Shown here: one piece after another, positions 11,101 to 17,921 of the stretch
Layout: each line of letters begins with the position of its first letter
How positions within the stretch are numbered: the stretch's first letter is position 1
From: Opitutales bacterium
GTDB taxonomy: Bacteria > Verrucomicrobiota > Verrucomicrobiia > Opitutales > Seribacteraceae
Direction: 5' to 3'
Assembly: GCA_028045305.1 (NCBI GenBank)
Contig: JAOFTV010000005.1
Span: 1-64,000, forward strand
Length of the DNA stretch: 64,000 bases
The notes under the pieces: generated by a model
The model's database searches: none
Seen by the model: the letters and a program-made list of their open reading frames with translations, nothing else
What the model was told of the DNA's origin: nothing
Made by a program: the position numbers and the translations under genes

Positions 11101-11518
11101 CATCATATCCCTCTGCGTGTTTGTAAGGCTCGTAAATGAAAAAGTTTCCATTGATTCGAACCGTTCCCTTTTTGGGCAGGTGTTGGGTTTTGGTTGGCCG
11201 GTGTATGGGATCATTCCAATCGATTACATCATACCCACTAGGTATTGGAATTAAAACATCGGTTTCGGCGTCGGTGTATATACTTGTATTTCCATCCGAA
11301 TATTCATTCACTGTGTAATTTGTACCTTGATGATCTGGATGAACAGGGTGCCTGTCTGAATCTGCAAAAGATACAGAAATAAAATACCCAAAAAGAAAGG
11401 CTAAAAAAAGTGCCTTGAAAACTTTTTTTTTCAAACCTTCAATCACAACCTCAAAAAAGCAGAATTTTAAAAAGGAAAATTTTGAGCTGCACACAGGATA
11501 TACTGCAAATTTTTGCAT
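2129..11518 (-). CDS. Giant secreted cadherin-repeat protein with FG-GAP block and Trp-rich tail
   Basis: This frame of 3129 codons encodes a cell-surface or secreted protein. The signal peptide (KKKVFKALFLAFLFGYF, then SVSFA) begins near residue 29, so the true start may be TTG 11434 or GTG 11446 rather than ATG 11518. Most of the length is cadherin-like repeats of about 110-130 residues, each carrying variants of PDFENPxDxxxNxYxVxV (for example at about residues 570, 1600, 2180 and 2560). From about residue 1690 to 2105 there is an FG-GAP/VCBS region with calcium-loop motifs DINNDGSTD, DLDTDGDED and DVDDDGELD. Near the C-terminus are Big_9-like domains (FTYTPDKNFTGTDSF, YYTPNKGFIGEDTFEY), then a Trp/Tyr-rich module (about 2975-3065, GWFWTG, GWLYYND, WLHWEGG) and a short helical tail. 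I see no LPXTG or type IX sorting domain. Adhesion is inferred. Confidence 0.88.
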   Translation of the reverse strand: MQKFAVYPVCSSKFSFLKFCFFEVVIEGLKKKVFKALFLAFLFGYFISVSFADSDRHPVHPDHQGTNYTVNEYSDGNTSIYTDAETDVLIPIPSGYDVIDWNDPIHRPTKTQHLPKKGTVRINGNFFIYEPYKHAEGYDVFTWWPDKRGEDNNYSVEVKILPQKDNPKFYLNSITDGNLVVPTSRTDFPFREGSAISHTEFLVFDPDSYNYAASDSDLNATFEPDDEGEYPDGDPNDITIFPSYPGNVIWTYFDLSLLPVEFQNPSPSKAAGWILPFQLSTHGGGELDYERFKNDADLTTDYDFSVTISDGDYSVDIPLRLKIQDIEEGPDYLPAQNNDPFIETDNYWVRVEEVDEDSEAVLDYTLRFNDDEGDQFKLRMQRTYDYDQADKKRASVFVDYEGNGNFQELNYDPNATGDPTTSPKYIDTDTDHFFDSGQDIRIQISHDIPNAFGREIYRFTPIGSNGRGYGKPIQLTVNLRNTDDPVQFFWGDGFDDIPQEPEVRENESFVIDLDSWDLDSHILPYLQIENPLATFIYKLFPSEADNSFFEVNGSGVLRFNVPPDYEDPKDHFTENAQVQDNKYEVRIRLYDSQDEIPLDSELALDEPDDILNFTVTVTNQVENPQLESPTGKQWLDDGDYNRTIYTDERKDWIFDPSDATRVEELRVISDEHKKLIEGYNISWGLYDDKFQTANHQVIINPIENIPDGYHGRDGPFEFRFVPDANLRGASNTSFRIEFRVDDGPPGLINYNVVVRDVPDPPVLADNGIRLTGAKYNENSLDAYPISPPISDSIKNYDISFYENYPLDVTLEFTAEGDDDQDIEYAKVLESEDWSSFGIVENFEGEPTQIHLILPNAESFDYEELGDRNYTLKVEVKDTSPVDFDNENPRVYNFNFIFRDENEPPVVVENWERWGGPKFVPEEQEFVLGLSASDPEDLSSNDFTWQVLGVNAQTLAFQPNTGTEVELKFLDGKYPNYEISSDLNVTYQVTDKDGVSYTKTLQLAFLDRPDPPKIKSTYSPLNTILIPLNENSVSVISLEDYFIEEGSEVFYSLDTDESREFFSISTQSNKVIFQNPVRDADFENPEVEERERAYSLKLKAQTEMVGVEKTLTFRIEVKDLANEVPVAIDSEYNLLSAPDLISAKTWEVFLSKDGGKLMEDGGPYSIDLNLSIYDPQDPTGSLVITALNGMSEFLNYETDGTFILDPPQDHFGPLSIDLNLTDGPGQYSSYLKVIFHLEDVDDRPTFTMVDDQGVTTLFDPSTGDGINTRVDIEEGKVIIRELFPSDAKDTVIDNEVFYWSLQPLDGGIEGTGDDRYFKFSSYQIRPGQSTELLWDLDAVGAPTTRFNNHPPNGATDKIYKFNIILSELNPLDRPTDGSSDGSTIVFPINVEIIDSTIPPIFLETDGESQVNVGMSKGSSGKWTADFQEGITEKILLRAVDFDGDDDTSDTNETIIKYSVEGFDQDFFDVSPKEGEDSSIVLFDGKVLDFENPQNLDASSPNAYKIRIVATKWIRDTSTETAPGVYEDETETEFSSTMDLTIHLKNTVEPPYFNAISTNDVDSNFSIDEQTFASFVVQAGTDDFDKDINVSLIADQKDGKYFETISGEGNRTEFRFFLPPDFENPRDDGFDNIYEVDFTIKTNNSDSDLTETLKVKVNDLTSILEIKRKDDSPFFDFQHYENRPFVADFDVVDMEGEYFQSKAYPDLILLSNSGVHYASNSWHEESAGTLFENFEVDRTDRNDNSITLDKLDLKPVSVDEANFAVFGDINNDGSTDVISFTSNEISVFANDGLGQFNVSSSDFDGRSFTGLDHTILVDLDTDGDEDLIVAARTVDKVHIFENKSDPSAVGFKELGPNSSVLEATDGISGPHFVVSSDVDDDGELDLVVANSGSGQVLWYRNLGGLSFVLGGVVADNIDNPYCLEVVDIDGAQNLGDPFACRDFLIGGKQAIYLARNDGDGNFVVSRIVSPSNANSGFDETISTCRAIKAIDLDNDRTTIDFVYITNSPSQLSPLFVLQSASGFSTPYPFFDDDTYVQNTHIEKQFGDPSSLQVYLMDDGQNVPVAYIFLSDENRPHAWVFQARPISVEPFVQIGEPSTFLGVDDGSGIDGNLYSLGLADLDTKSNFVKFKISGGIDESFFDEGKIESGGKLLFKNPPDYESPADADGFNNYRVTVTAFIGDDPDDESSWLAQTSESVTVEVLDANDPPSIDLLFHETEGNVAGTDGVIFLERPENRLDIVDRIDFTNHEIDENVTFSISGGADESLFEIDPKTGRLSYRDDHVIFTQLGFPDDSLKYGTVNFTFLPDFENNDSADLDGNYSVTVRATDDGGEFDEQSIIVGIRNAPEEPSDIDISDHSLLSLITDEDVNVDISNLGNLITSTSPTQLTFGVYPYHGLEIGQAEVVEISGQSNFLYSPDNNLSGNDQVFITVDDGGGALYCVAVEINVTPIPDPPVSRVPTHIKINENIKKVVALEAYDADENELLTWSLSKTDDPIFKIVNDVLYFQFAPDFEDPHALANSNVYTAELNLYDRDQFHTVPVVLEVAVQNLPDTKPASILVSGQENVIERVEGENVIVNLEASDPDAVNPGQADQLTILLSGTDASHFVVVDGLIKVFGGATLDFENPVDANGDNLYEIEVYIGDADLNETYFTTIKVLDLDETPPYFVTGKDQVPYEIPVQENQKFIVQAVATDPETSDLVYSIVGGGEEEFFVIDASYGLLEFKEGQNYEYPADANNDGRFEVIIQVSDGTYNVTQTIIVRLTDLNDIPYVLGADNTLPYFEPGSYSLNEDGYIKADFEIIDEDGDGYVFEPHSPPSLGTFSMNSTFFTYTPDKNFTGTDSFVVKLADDQGSRLQTLELKVLPIDDPPVAEQDDVFYGDLKQEFPLFFDVLANDHAGPDDSSEEQFYEVQALSLPKNGLLQEEQSNSGNGRYYYTPNKGFIGEDTFEYSLMDKSKSLSSSVGLVRIWIAKTESMPMVTSLRNLGYYIEGNTNWVYSLKMGWVYAKSLQGLYSTTWIWHDQIGWFWTGEDYFGWLYYNDDSKWLHWEGGVNDPNGWFLRDTQENLYQEVYFEKKVVRNQVKSILPSLDDLAEFVNSSSFFSDSQKSQILRELVFTRRSPTLDRILEFDFSY

Positions 11519-11679
11519 TCAAAAAAGTGTTAATTGAAGGAAATTTTATAATAGACTAAGAGGAGTGGTTCTTAAAGGAATCAAAATTTACCTATTTGAG
11601 CAAGTTTTGAGTGTGACAATTTACTTATTGGAGTAATCTTTCTTGCCAGCATTCTTATTTTCATAGCATTCTCCGTTCC

Positions 11680-11952
11680 ATGACAGCCCAAACTTCCAAT
11701 GCCGAATCCTACTGGAGCGAGAGCCTCAAGATTGTAGGGAAACTTTTATGTGTATGGTTTTTCGTATCTTTTGGATGCGGAATTTTATTTAAGGACTACC
11801 TAGACCAGTATTCAATCGGAGGAGCTCCACTGGGGTTTTGGATGGCTCAACAGGGATCAATCATCTGCTTTGTTGCCCTTCTGGTGACATACTCAAGGTG
11901 GATGAACAAACTGGATGAAAAACACGGCTTCACTGAAAAGGAGGGTGAATAA
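11680..11952 (+). CDS. Sodium:solute symporter small subunit (DUF4212)
   Basis: This 90-residue protein has two hydrophobic helices ([19 protein letters not shown] and a second around [14 protein letters not shown]) and the conserved [10 protein letters not shown] stretch between them. This is the small-subunit family that accompanies the VC_2705-type sodium:solute symporters. Its stop codon shares one base with the ATG of the large subunit at 11952, so translation is probably coupled. The charged C-terminus ([16 protein letters not shown]) should be cytoplasmic. Family placement is firm; the transported solute is unknown. Confidence 0.9.
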   Translation: MTAQTSNAESYWSESLKIVGKLLCVWFFVSFGCGILFKDYLDQYSIGGAPLGFWMAQQGSIICFVALLVTYSRWMNKLDEKHGFTEKEGE

Positions 11953-13727
11953 TGGAACAGACAATTTGGAACTTCATCTTTATTGGAATTACATTCAGCG
12001 TATACATTGGTATTGCGATTTGGTCGCGGGCTGGCTCAACCAAAGAATACTACACGGCTGGTGGAGGCGTCTCCCCGTTTGCCAACGGCATGGCAACCGC
12101 TGCGGATTGGATGTCTGCTGCAACCTTTATCTCCATGGCAGGCGGAATTGCTGCAGCGGGTTATGGTGCTTCGAAATTCCTCATGGGGTGGACAGGTGGC
12201 TTTGTGCTTCTTACCACCCTGATGGTTCCTTACCTGCGCAAATTTGGAAAAGCGACCGTTCCAGATTTTATTGGCGATCGATTTTATTCAAACGGTGCCC
12301 GCCTGGTCGCCGTAATCTGTGCAATCTTCATATGTATGACCTATATTATGGGACAAATGCGGGGCGTTGGCATTGTCTTTTCCCGGCTATTTGATATCGA
12401 AATCTGGATGGGTGTGATGATCGGCGGTGGAATCGTATTTTTCTACGCCGGTTTAGGCGGGATGAAAGGAATTACTTACACACAGGTCGCCCAGTATTGC
12501 GTGATGGTATTTTCCTATACTATTCCTGTGGTTTTCATCTCCATGATTCTTACTGGAAATGTCATTCCCCAACTCGGACTAATTGGAAATTATATTAAGG
12601 ATGGTGCCGAAAACTCCGTTCCTTTAATCGTTAAAATCAATCAAATCTCCACGGATTTAGGATTTACGGAGTATACAGCGAGCACAAGTAATACTCTGGA
12701 TATGTTTTGCATCACCGCTGCCTTGATGGTTGGAACAGCGGGTCTCCCACATGTTATTGTACGCTTCTTCACCGTAAAAAATGTAAAGGCTGTAAGAAAA
12801 TCCGCTTACTGGACCCTTAGTTTTATTGCCATTATTTACCTGACTGCTCCTGCCCTTGGTATGTTTGCCCGCACCAATTTCGTGGAGGAAATAAACCAAA
12901 AAAAGTACGCGGACGCTCCCCAATGGTTTAGAAATTGGGAGGACCAGGGGATGATTGCCTGGGTAGATAAAAATAACGATGGAATCATGCAGTACCAAGC
13001 AGGATCTGCATTTAAAGAAAAGCCCGTCTACGTTGAGGAAGGACGCTTGGAAAACGGCCCCCGTCCAATATCCAATGAGTTAACGGATTCCGCAAACGAG
13101 GTTTATTACGACAGGGACATTATTGTACTGGCCAACCCCGAAATGGCGGGGCTCCCCAAGTGGGTAATTGCACTGGTGATGGCGGGTTGCGTTGCTGCTG
13201 CCCTATCCACTGCAGCGGGACTCCTCCTCGTGCTTTCGACCTCGGTCTCTCACGACTTGATGAAAAAAATTCTCAAGCCTGACATCTCCGACAAACAGGA
13301 AATTCGTTACGCTCGAATGGCCTCGTTTGGAGCCTTGGCTATTGCGGCATATTTTGGAATCAACCCCCCATCGAGTTTTGTCGCCAAGACCGTTGCATTT
13401 GCCTTCGGTTTGGCTGCTTCGTCCTTCTTCCCTACCCTTATTATGGGAATATTTTCCAAAAAAATTAACAAGCAGGGAGCAATTGCAGGAATGATTTGCG
13501 GAATTGGATTTACCCTTGGTTACATCATACACTTTCAATTCCTTACAGAAAGCAAGGACTACTGGTGGGGAATATCTCCAGAAGGCATTGGTTTTCTCGG
13601 AATGTTCATTAATTTTGTTGTGGCATTTTTGGTAAGTGCAATAACTCCTCCTCCACCAAAAGAAGTTCAGGAACTTGTTGAAAATATTCGCGTTCCCCAA
13701 GGTGCGGGACAGGCGATCGATCATTGA
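11952..13727 (+). CDS. Sodium:solute symporter large subunit (SSF, VC_2705-like)
   Basis: This 591-residue polytopic membrane protein of the SSF family carries the early motif [20 protein letters not shown] and [20 protein letters not shown], and later the [18 protein letters not shown] helix. It is longer than ActP-type members because of an extracytoplasmic insertion (about residues 310-390) containing [10 protein letters not shown], which resembles a calcium-binding loop; such an insertion is usual in the subfamily that works with a DUF4212 partner. It follows the small subunit with a one-base overlap and overlaps the next gene by four bases. The family takes up small carboxylates or similar solutes with sodium. 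The DUF1080 neighbour gives only a weak hint of carbohydrate breakdown products. Confidence 0.9.
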   Translation: MEQTIWNFIFIGITFSVYIGIAIWSRAGSTKEYYTAGGGVSPFANGMATAADWMSAATFISMAGGIAAAGYGASKFLMGWTGGFVLLTTLMVPYLRKFGKATVPDFIGDRFYSNGARLVAVICAIFICMTYIMGQMRGVGIVFSRLFDIEIWMGVMIGGGIVFFYAGLGGMKGITYTQVAQYCVMVFSYTIPVVFISMILTGNVIPQLGLIGNYIKDGAENSVPLIVKINQISTDLGFTEYTASTSNTLDMFCITAALMVGTAGLPHVIVRFFTVKNVKAVRKSAYWTLSFIAIIYLTAPALGMFARTNFVEEINQKKYADAPQWFRNWEDQGMIAWVDKNNDGIMQYQAGSAFKEKPVYVEEGRLENGPRPISNELTDSANEVYYDRDIIVLANPEMAGLPKWVIALVMAGCVAAALSTAAGLLLVLSTSVSHDLMKKILKPDISDKQEIRYARMASFGALAIAAYFGINPPSSFVAKTVAFAFGLAASSFFPTLIMGIFSKKINKQGAIAGMICGIGFTLGYIIHFQFLTESKDYWWGISPEGIGFLGMFINFVVAFLVSAITPPPPKEVQELVENIRVPQGAGQAIDH

Positions 13728-14353
13728 GGGCAGCATTCTCTCTTTTTTTCTGTCTCCTCGCTTTTGAGGGGCAGGCAAAAAATAACCTACGAACTTCCCT
13801 GTTTAATGGAAAAACTCTGCAGGGATGGGAAGGGGACAAAGATTTTTTCCGAGTAGAAAAACAATGCATTGTTGCCGGTTCCCTAGACCGGGCAATTCCC
13901 GGCAACCGTTTTCTTGCCAGCACGCTGGAATTTAAAAACTTTGAGCTACAATTCCAGGCAAAACTGATAGGCCAAGGGAAAAATGCAGGTGTACAGTTCT
14001 GGAGCCAGAGACTACCGAATTCTCATGAAATGATTGGCTATCAGTGCGATATTGGTTCATTTAAAAAGGGAAAGCTATGGGGTTGGCTATACGATGAATC
14101 GAGAAGAAATAAATTTCTCGCTTCCACCGAACAGGAACAATTGGAAAAGTGGGTATTTCCCAAAGGAGAGTGGAACCAGATGCGAGTTCAGGCATTTGAC
14201 CAGTCGATCCGTATTTGGGTAAACAATCAACTAACGGTTGATTATGTAGAACTGCAAAAGAATATTGCTTCTAGCGGTAAATTTGGCCTGCAAGTTCATG
14301 GCGGTCCTCCTTTGGAAGCATGGTACAGAGAGATACAACTTCGATCATTTTAG
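13724..14353 (+). CDS. Secreted DUF1080 (3-keto-disaccharide hydrolase fold) protein
   Basis: This 209-residue secreted protein starts at a TTG that overlaps the symporter stop by four bases (TTGA). A short signal peptide ([14 protein letters not shown]) precedes a single DUF1080/LamG-like jelly roll: [11 protein letters not shown] opens the domain, FELQFQAKL and AGVQFWSQR follow, then [16 protein letters not shown] and [10 protein letters not shown] close it. DUF1080 proteins are very abundant in Verrucomicrobiota and Planctomycetota; characterised members act on 3-keto sugars, others only bind glycans. The overlap suggests coexpression with the sodium symporter, which may import its product. 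Substrate unknown. Confidence 0.85.
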   Translation: MRAAFSLFFCLLAFEGQAKNNLRTSLFNGKTLQGWEGDKDFFRVEKQCIVAGSLDRAIPGNRFLASTLEFKNFELQFQAKLIGQGKNAGVQFWSQRLPNSHEMIGYQCDIGSFKKGKLWGWLYDESRRNKFLASTEQEQLEKWVFPKGEWNQMRVQAFDQSIRIWVNNQLTVDYVELQKNIASSGKFGLQVHGGPPLEAWYREIQLRSF

Positions 14354-14378
14354 TTGCCTGCTCAGGTAAATTTTAAAA

Positions 14379-14917
14379 ATGAAGAATATCCATAAAATCC
14401 TCCCTAGCTTTCACACTCATTGCCCTTTATCTTTTCGCCGGTCTGCCCCAGCAAACACAAGCTAAAGAATACCACCTTGGCTTCAGGATTACTCCAAGAA
14501 TCAGCACTCTAGGAGGCGGACTGGAAGTGGCACAGGGAGTCACCCCATGGCTTGGTTTACGTGGAGGTGTTAATTATTTTACTTATAATTACAAAACTAA
14601 CGAATCGGGAAATGATTACGATATTCATCCCTTTTAAAAAAGCATTACGGATAAGTGCAGGTTTTTTAATCAACAGAAATACGATTCATGGTAAGGCCAC
14701 CTTTGGAGATGATGAACGATGGGGCTTTGTATTTGATCTTGGAATTATTTATTCAGGAATCCCAGACCTGATAATAAATGCTGCCGTTGATCCTACCGAC
14801 CCAAACAAAGCAACTTTTGAAAAGCATAAGAAAAAAGAAGTCGATCAGCTTCAGGAGGACTTAAACCAATTCGAGTTCTACCCCGTTCTCAGCACCGGAA
14901 TTGTCTATCAGTTCTAA
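14379..14917 (+). pseudogene. Broken outer-membrane beta-barrel gene (frameshifts, probable internal deletion)
   Basis: The ATG at 14379 gives MKNIHK, but that frame stops soon. The next frame resumes with a good signal peptide (SLAFTLIALYLFAGLPQQ) and barrel-like strands (YHLGFRITPRISTLGGGLE, PWLGLRGGVNYFTYNY), then stops just after DYDIHPF at about 14637. Past a TTTTAAAAAA run the third segment continues in another frame as KKALRISAGFLINRNT through YPVLSTGIVYQF, ending at 14917 with a terminal Phe. Removing one T from the run would join HPF to KKALRIS. At about 175 residues in total the barrel is short, so a middle part may also be lost. Homopolymer assembly errors are the alternative explanation for the frameshifts. 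Confidence 0.7.
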
Positions 14918-14929
14918 TTTTCTGACCAG

Positions 14930-15583
14930 TCAGTCGTTTTTGACAAGCTTGGGCTCGTGGTCCCAAAACCAATAGATTGGAAATTTAATCGTTTCTCCAA
15001 AAAATGCGAGGATTCCACGATCCGATTTCCACCAATCATCAATAGCAAAGACTTCATTTGGTGCACCCGCTACCTGCACTTCAACATCACTGGCTTGGAA
15101 AACTTTTTTAAAAGCCAAATGAGCACGTCGGGTGTGAAATTCATCGGTTACTAAGATAATTCTCTTCCACTTGGCACGCTTGGCATAGGCAAGTGCATCT
15201 TCTGCCTCATCAAAAGTAGATGTCGCACCACCGCTAAGGGAAGGAAGCAACTCCCAGGAAGCCATCATTCTCATCCGCTTGGTCACCTCTCTGGCAAATT
15301 GAAGGTGACTAAGTTCCAAATCGTGAAACTCCTCATTCTTCGGCTTTTCCTCGGTAACAAAAAGCTCAGCCCCATAGCCCTGATTCCACAACCTTAGGCA
15401 CTCGGGTGTACGGGTCTGCCTACTTCCTGAAAGGCAGATTATGGCATTAGCACCGGGTTTGGCATTTTGAAAAACAAATGTACGGGCATAAAGGGTGAGG
15501 AGAGGTTTATGAAAGAAATAAAGTGAGCCAAGAAGGAATAAAAATATGACAAGTGCCCAAATAGATTTTCGGAAAACCCTCAT
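14930..15583 (-). CDS. YdcF/SanA-like DUF218 membrane-anchored protein
   Basis: This 217-residue protein has one N-terminal membrane helix (ALVIFLFLLGSLYFF) and a DUF218 domain. Landmarks are AIICLSGSRQTRTPECLRLW, LFVTEE, the central STFDEAEDALAYAK and ILVTDEFHTRRAHLAFKK. DUF218 proteins (YdcF, ElyC and SanA in E. coli) are linked to envelope integrity and lipid-carrier use, but no reaction is established for this member. ATG 15583 is preferred over TTG 15586 because it overlaps the stop of the upstream RidA-like gene by one base (TGATG), which suggests coupling. Its 3' end lies 12 bases from the convergent barrel pseudogene. Confidence 0.82.
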   Translation of the reverse strand: MRVFRKSIWALVIFLFLLGSLYFFHKPLLTLYARTFVFQNAKPGANAIICLSGSRQTRTPECLRLWNQGYGAELFVTEEKPKNEEFHDLELSHLQFAREVTKRMRMMASWELLPSLSGGATSTFDEAEDALAYAKRAKWKRIILVTDEFHTRRAHLAFKKVFQASDVEVQVAGAPNEVFAIDDWWKSDRGILAFFGETIKFPIYWFWDHEPKLVKND

Positions 15584-16044
15584 CAACGAACCTGAAAAAT
15601 ACCTTCAATTTCCACCATTACCCCGGCAGGCAACCCAGATACGCCAAGAGCGCTTCTCGCCCCCACCCCAACATCTTCTCCAAACACTTCTTTGAATAAT
15701 TCGCTGCAACCGTTAATGACCTGGGGATGCTGGGAAAAACCCGAGGGGGAATTTACCAAGCCCAATAGTTTAACCACTCGGACAACTCGATCAAGAGAAC
15801 CCAGACCTGCACGCAAAGTAGCCAACATATTTAGTCCGACTTGCCGGGAGGCGGCATGCCCTTCCTCTACGGTATTTCCATTGCCCACCTCCCCAACCAT
15901 AGGGGTTCCATCACCCATAATAGGCAGGTGCCCGGACAAATAAGCAAGGTCACCCACGATTACCATGGGTTTGTATAATCCCGCAACTGCCGGGGGCGGA
16001 GGGAGATCAAGGGCAAAGGAGGAAATCACTTCTTCTGGATTCAT
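15583..16044 (-). CDS. RidA/YjgF family protein (UK114-like subgroup)
   Basis: This 153-residue protein belongs to the longer RidA-like subgroup with an N-terminal LPPPPAVAGLYKP and the core LAYLSGHLPI, EEGHAASRQVGLNMLATL, LGSLDRVVRVVKLLGLVN, VINGCSELFKEVFG and ARSALGVSGLPAGVMVEIE. The Arg of GARSALG corresponds to the residue that holds the substrate carboxylate in RidA deaminases. RidA hydrolyses reactive enamines and imines from PLP enzymes; members of this subgroup are largely uncharacterised, so enamine deaminase activity is possible but unproven. It is the first gene of a two-gene unit with the DUF218 gene. Confidence 0.88.
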   Translation of the reverse strand: MNPEEVISSFALDLPPPPAVAGLYKPMVIVGDLAYLSGHLPIMGDGTPMVGEVGNGNTVEEGHAASRQVGLNMLATLRAGLGSLDRVVRVVKLLGLVNSPSGFSQHPQVINGCSELFKEVFGEDVGVGARSALGVSGLPAGVMVEIEGIFQVR

Positions 16045-16141
16045 AACTATGAAAATGGATTGCGGGCATGCCTTTGGGCAAGCGTCAAATGGTCAACAAT
16101 TCCAAGTTGCCTGAATCCGCTAAAATTCATTTGCTTTGAAT

Positions 16142-16903
16142 ATGCATATTTCACCAGGCATTTCGAGGCGGGCCATGCTTGCCGGTTCTATAATTACGGG
16201 AATTTCCAGTTCCATTCCTAAGAATGCTCTGGGCAACCCGACAAGTTCCTCAAGAAAAGTAAATTTACGATCGGGAATGACCGTCCTTTTTCAGGGAGAC
16301 TCTATCACCGATGCGGGTCGACAAAATCGCCAAAAGCCAAAACCTAATGATCAGAACTCTATGGGTAATGGCTATGCCTGTATGGCAGCTTCTTCTTTAC
16401 TGACTCAAAAACCTGATTTACAACTTTCCATATACAACCGGGGAATTTCGGGAAATAAGGTCCACCAACTGGATGCACGTTGGCAAAGTGATTGCCTTGA
16501 TCATAAGCCTGACATTCTCAGTATACTTATTGGAGTAAATGACATTTGGCATGGCTTGAAGGGAAAGTATGATGGCACCGTACAAAGGTATGAAAATGAC
16601 TACCGGGGTCTGATTAGTCGTACTCGCAAGGCATTACCCAATGTCCAATTAGTAATTTGCGAACCCTTTGTGCTTAGGTGTGGTGCTGTTACCGAAAAGT
16701 GGTTTCCCGAATTCGAACGCTACCGAGCATCCGCCCGTAAGGTTGCTGATGAACAGGGATCTTTATTCGTCCCATTCCATGAGATGTTTGAGCAAGCTAT
16801 TCAATTTGCACCGCCACATCACTGGGCCAAAGATGGTGTACACCCCACCCCATATGGAGCGGCTCTAATGGCCGATCATTGGCTACAAGCAGTACGCGGC
16901 TGA
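16142..16903 (+). CDS. Exported SGNH/GDSL hydrolase
   Basis: This 253-residue hydrolase has a Tat-like leader (SRRAMLAGSIITGI). The four SGNH blocks are visible: FQGDSITDAGR (nucleophile Ser), NRGISGNKV (Gly), IGVNDIWHG (Asn) and DGVHPTPYGAALMA (Asp and His). It therefore probably removes acyl groups from an oligosaccharide or lipid outside the cytoplasm. I chose ATG 16142 over TTG 16136. The gene ends 32 bases before trhO on the same strand; the functional link is not obvious. Substrate unknown. Confidence 0.9.
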   Translation: MHISPGISRRAMLAGSIITGISSSIPKNALGNPTSSSRKVNLRSGMTVLFQGDSITDAGRQNRQKPKPNDQNSMGNGYACMAASSLLTQKPDLQLSIYNRGISGNKVHQLDARWQSDCLDHKPDILSILIGVNDIWHGLKGKYDGTVQRYENDYRGLISRTRKALPNVQLVICEPFVLRCGAVTEKWFPEFERYRASARKVADEQGSLFVPFHEMFEQAIQFAPPHHWAKDGVHPTPYGAALMADHWLQAVRG

Positions 16904-16935
16904 ATCAATTTTTACAAAAATACTCAAACCGGGCG

Positions 16936-17856
16936 ATGGATCAAACAGTCTCAACCTTTTACAAATTTGCGGAGTTCCCGGACCATGCAGAATGGAAAAC
17001 TGAACTCGAACAATTAGGCGAAAAAGAAAAGGTCACTGGTACATTAATTTTAGCTAATGAAGGGATCAATGGTACTCTTTCTGGACCAATCGCCGGCCTA
17101 AATCGGTTTCTCGAACGGATAACCTCGGACAAACGGTTTGATAACATGCCCATTCGTTCGATGACCACTCCAGCCAAAACCTTCTACCGCTTACGCATCC
17201 TTTTGCGCCCAGAAATTGTAACCTTGGGAGACCCTGACATTCTCCCCTCAAATGGCTCTGGCAAATATGTGGAACCCGAGGCGTGGAATGATCTCATTTC
17301 TCAGCCAGATGTTGAGGTGATTGATGTCAGAAATGATTATGAAGTGGAAATCGGTAGCTTTGATGGAGCCATCAATCCAAAAACCCAAACCTTTGGTCAA
17401 TGGGCCAATTTTGTTGAAAAAAGTTTGGGAGATTCGAAAAAGAAAAAAGTGGCAATGTTTTGCACCGGAGGAATTCGGTGCGAAAAAGCATCCGCACATC
17501 TTGTGCAAAATGGATTTGAAGAGGTTTATCATTTAAGAGGAGGAATTCTTCACTACCTTGAAAAAGTTCAACCGGAAGAAAGTAAGTGGACGGGTGAATG
17601 CTTTGTGTTTGATCATCGGGTCTCTGTTACACATGGATTAAAAGATGGTAAGACCAAACTTTGTTTTTCCTGTCGTTGGCCACTGAACAGGGAGGATTTT
17701 GAATCTCCAGAGTTTGAAGAAGGTGTATCCTGTCCCAGATGTGTCCGTTCCCTAACTCAGGAAAGAAAAAAAAGTTTACGGGAACGACAAAAACAAATGA
17801 AGCTTGCGAGGGAGCGAAAAACCCAGCACCTAGGAAAAAAAATGCCCCGACATTAA
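16936..17856 (+). CDS. trhO: tRNA uridine(34) hydroxylase TrhO (YceA rhodanese family)
   Basis: This 306-residue protein has the TrhO layout: an N-terminal acylphosphatase-like domain (GTLILANEGINGTLSGP), a rhodanese domain with VIDVRNDYEVEIGSF and the active loop FCTGGIRCEKAS (Cys176, Cys182), and a C-terminal zinc-binding part with CFSCRWPL and CPRC. TrhO makes 5-hydroxyuridine at tRNA position 34 using oxygen. ATG 16936 fits the family start (MDQTVSTFYKF). A longer frame from 16879 would overlap the SGNH gene and is unlikely. The Lys/Arg-rich tail is usual. Confidence 0.93.
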   Translation: MDQTVSTFYKFAEFPDHAEWKTELEQLGEKEKVTGTLILANEGINGTLSGPIAGLNRFLERITSDKRFDNMPIRSMTTPAKTFYRLRILLRPEIVTLGDPDILPSNGSGKYVEPEAWNDLISQPDVEVIDVRNDYEVEIGSFDGAINPKTQTFGQWANFVEKSLGDSKKKKVAMFCTGGIRCEKASAHLVQNGFEEVYHLRGGILHYLEKVQPEESKWTGECFVFDHRVSVTHGLKDGKTKLCFSCRWPLNREDFESPEFEEGVSCPRCVRSLTQERKKSLRERQKQMKLARERKTQHLGKKMPRH

Positions 17857-17921
17857 AAGATGAACATCCCTCTTCTTGCACTTCTTCGTAACTCGCTTTA
17901 CCTTAATCTTTACAAATCGTC

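Noticed and set aside
2129-11518. LPXTG, autotransporter or type IX sorting domain in the giant protein
   Set aside because: No LPXTG-hydrophobic-basic tail, no barrel end, and the C-terminal residues do not resemble a type IX domain.
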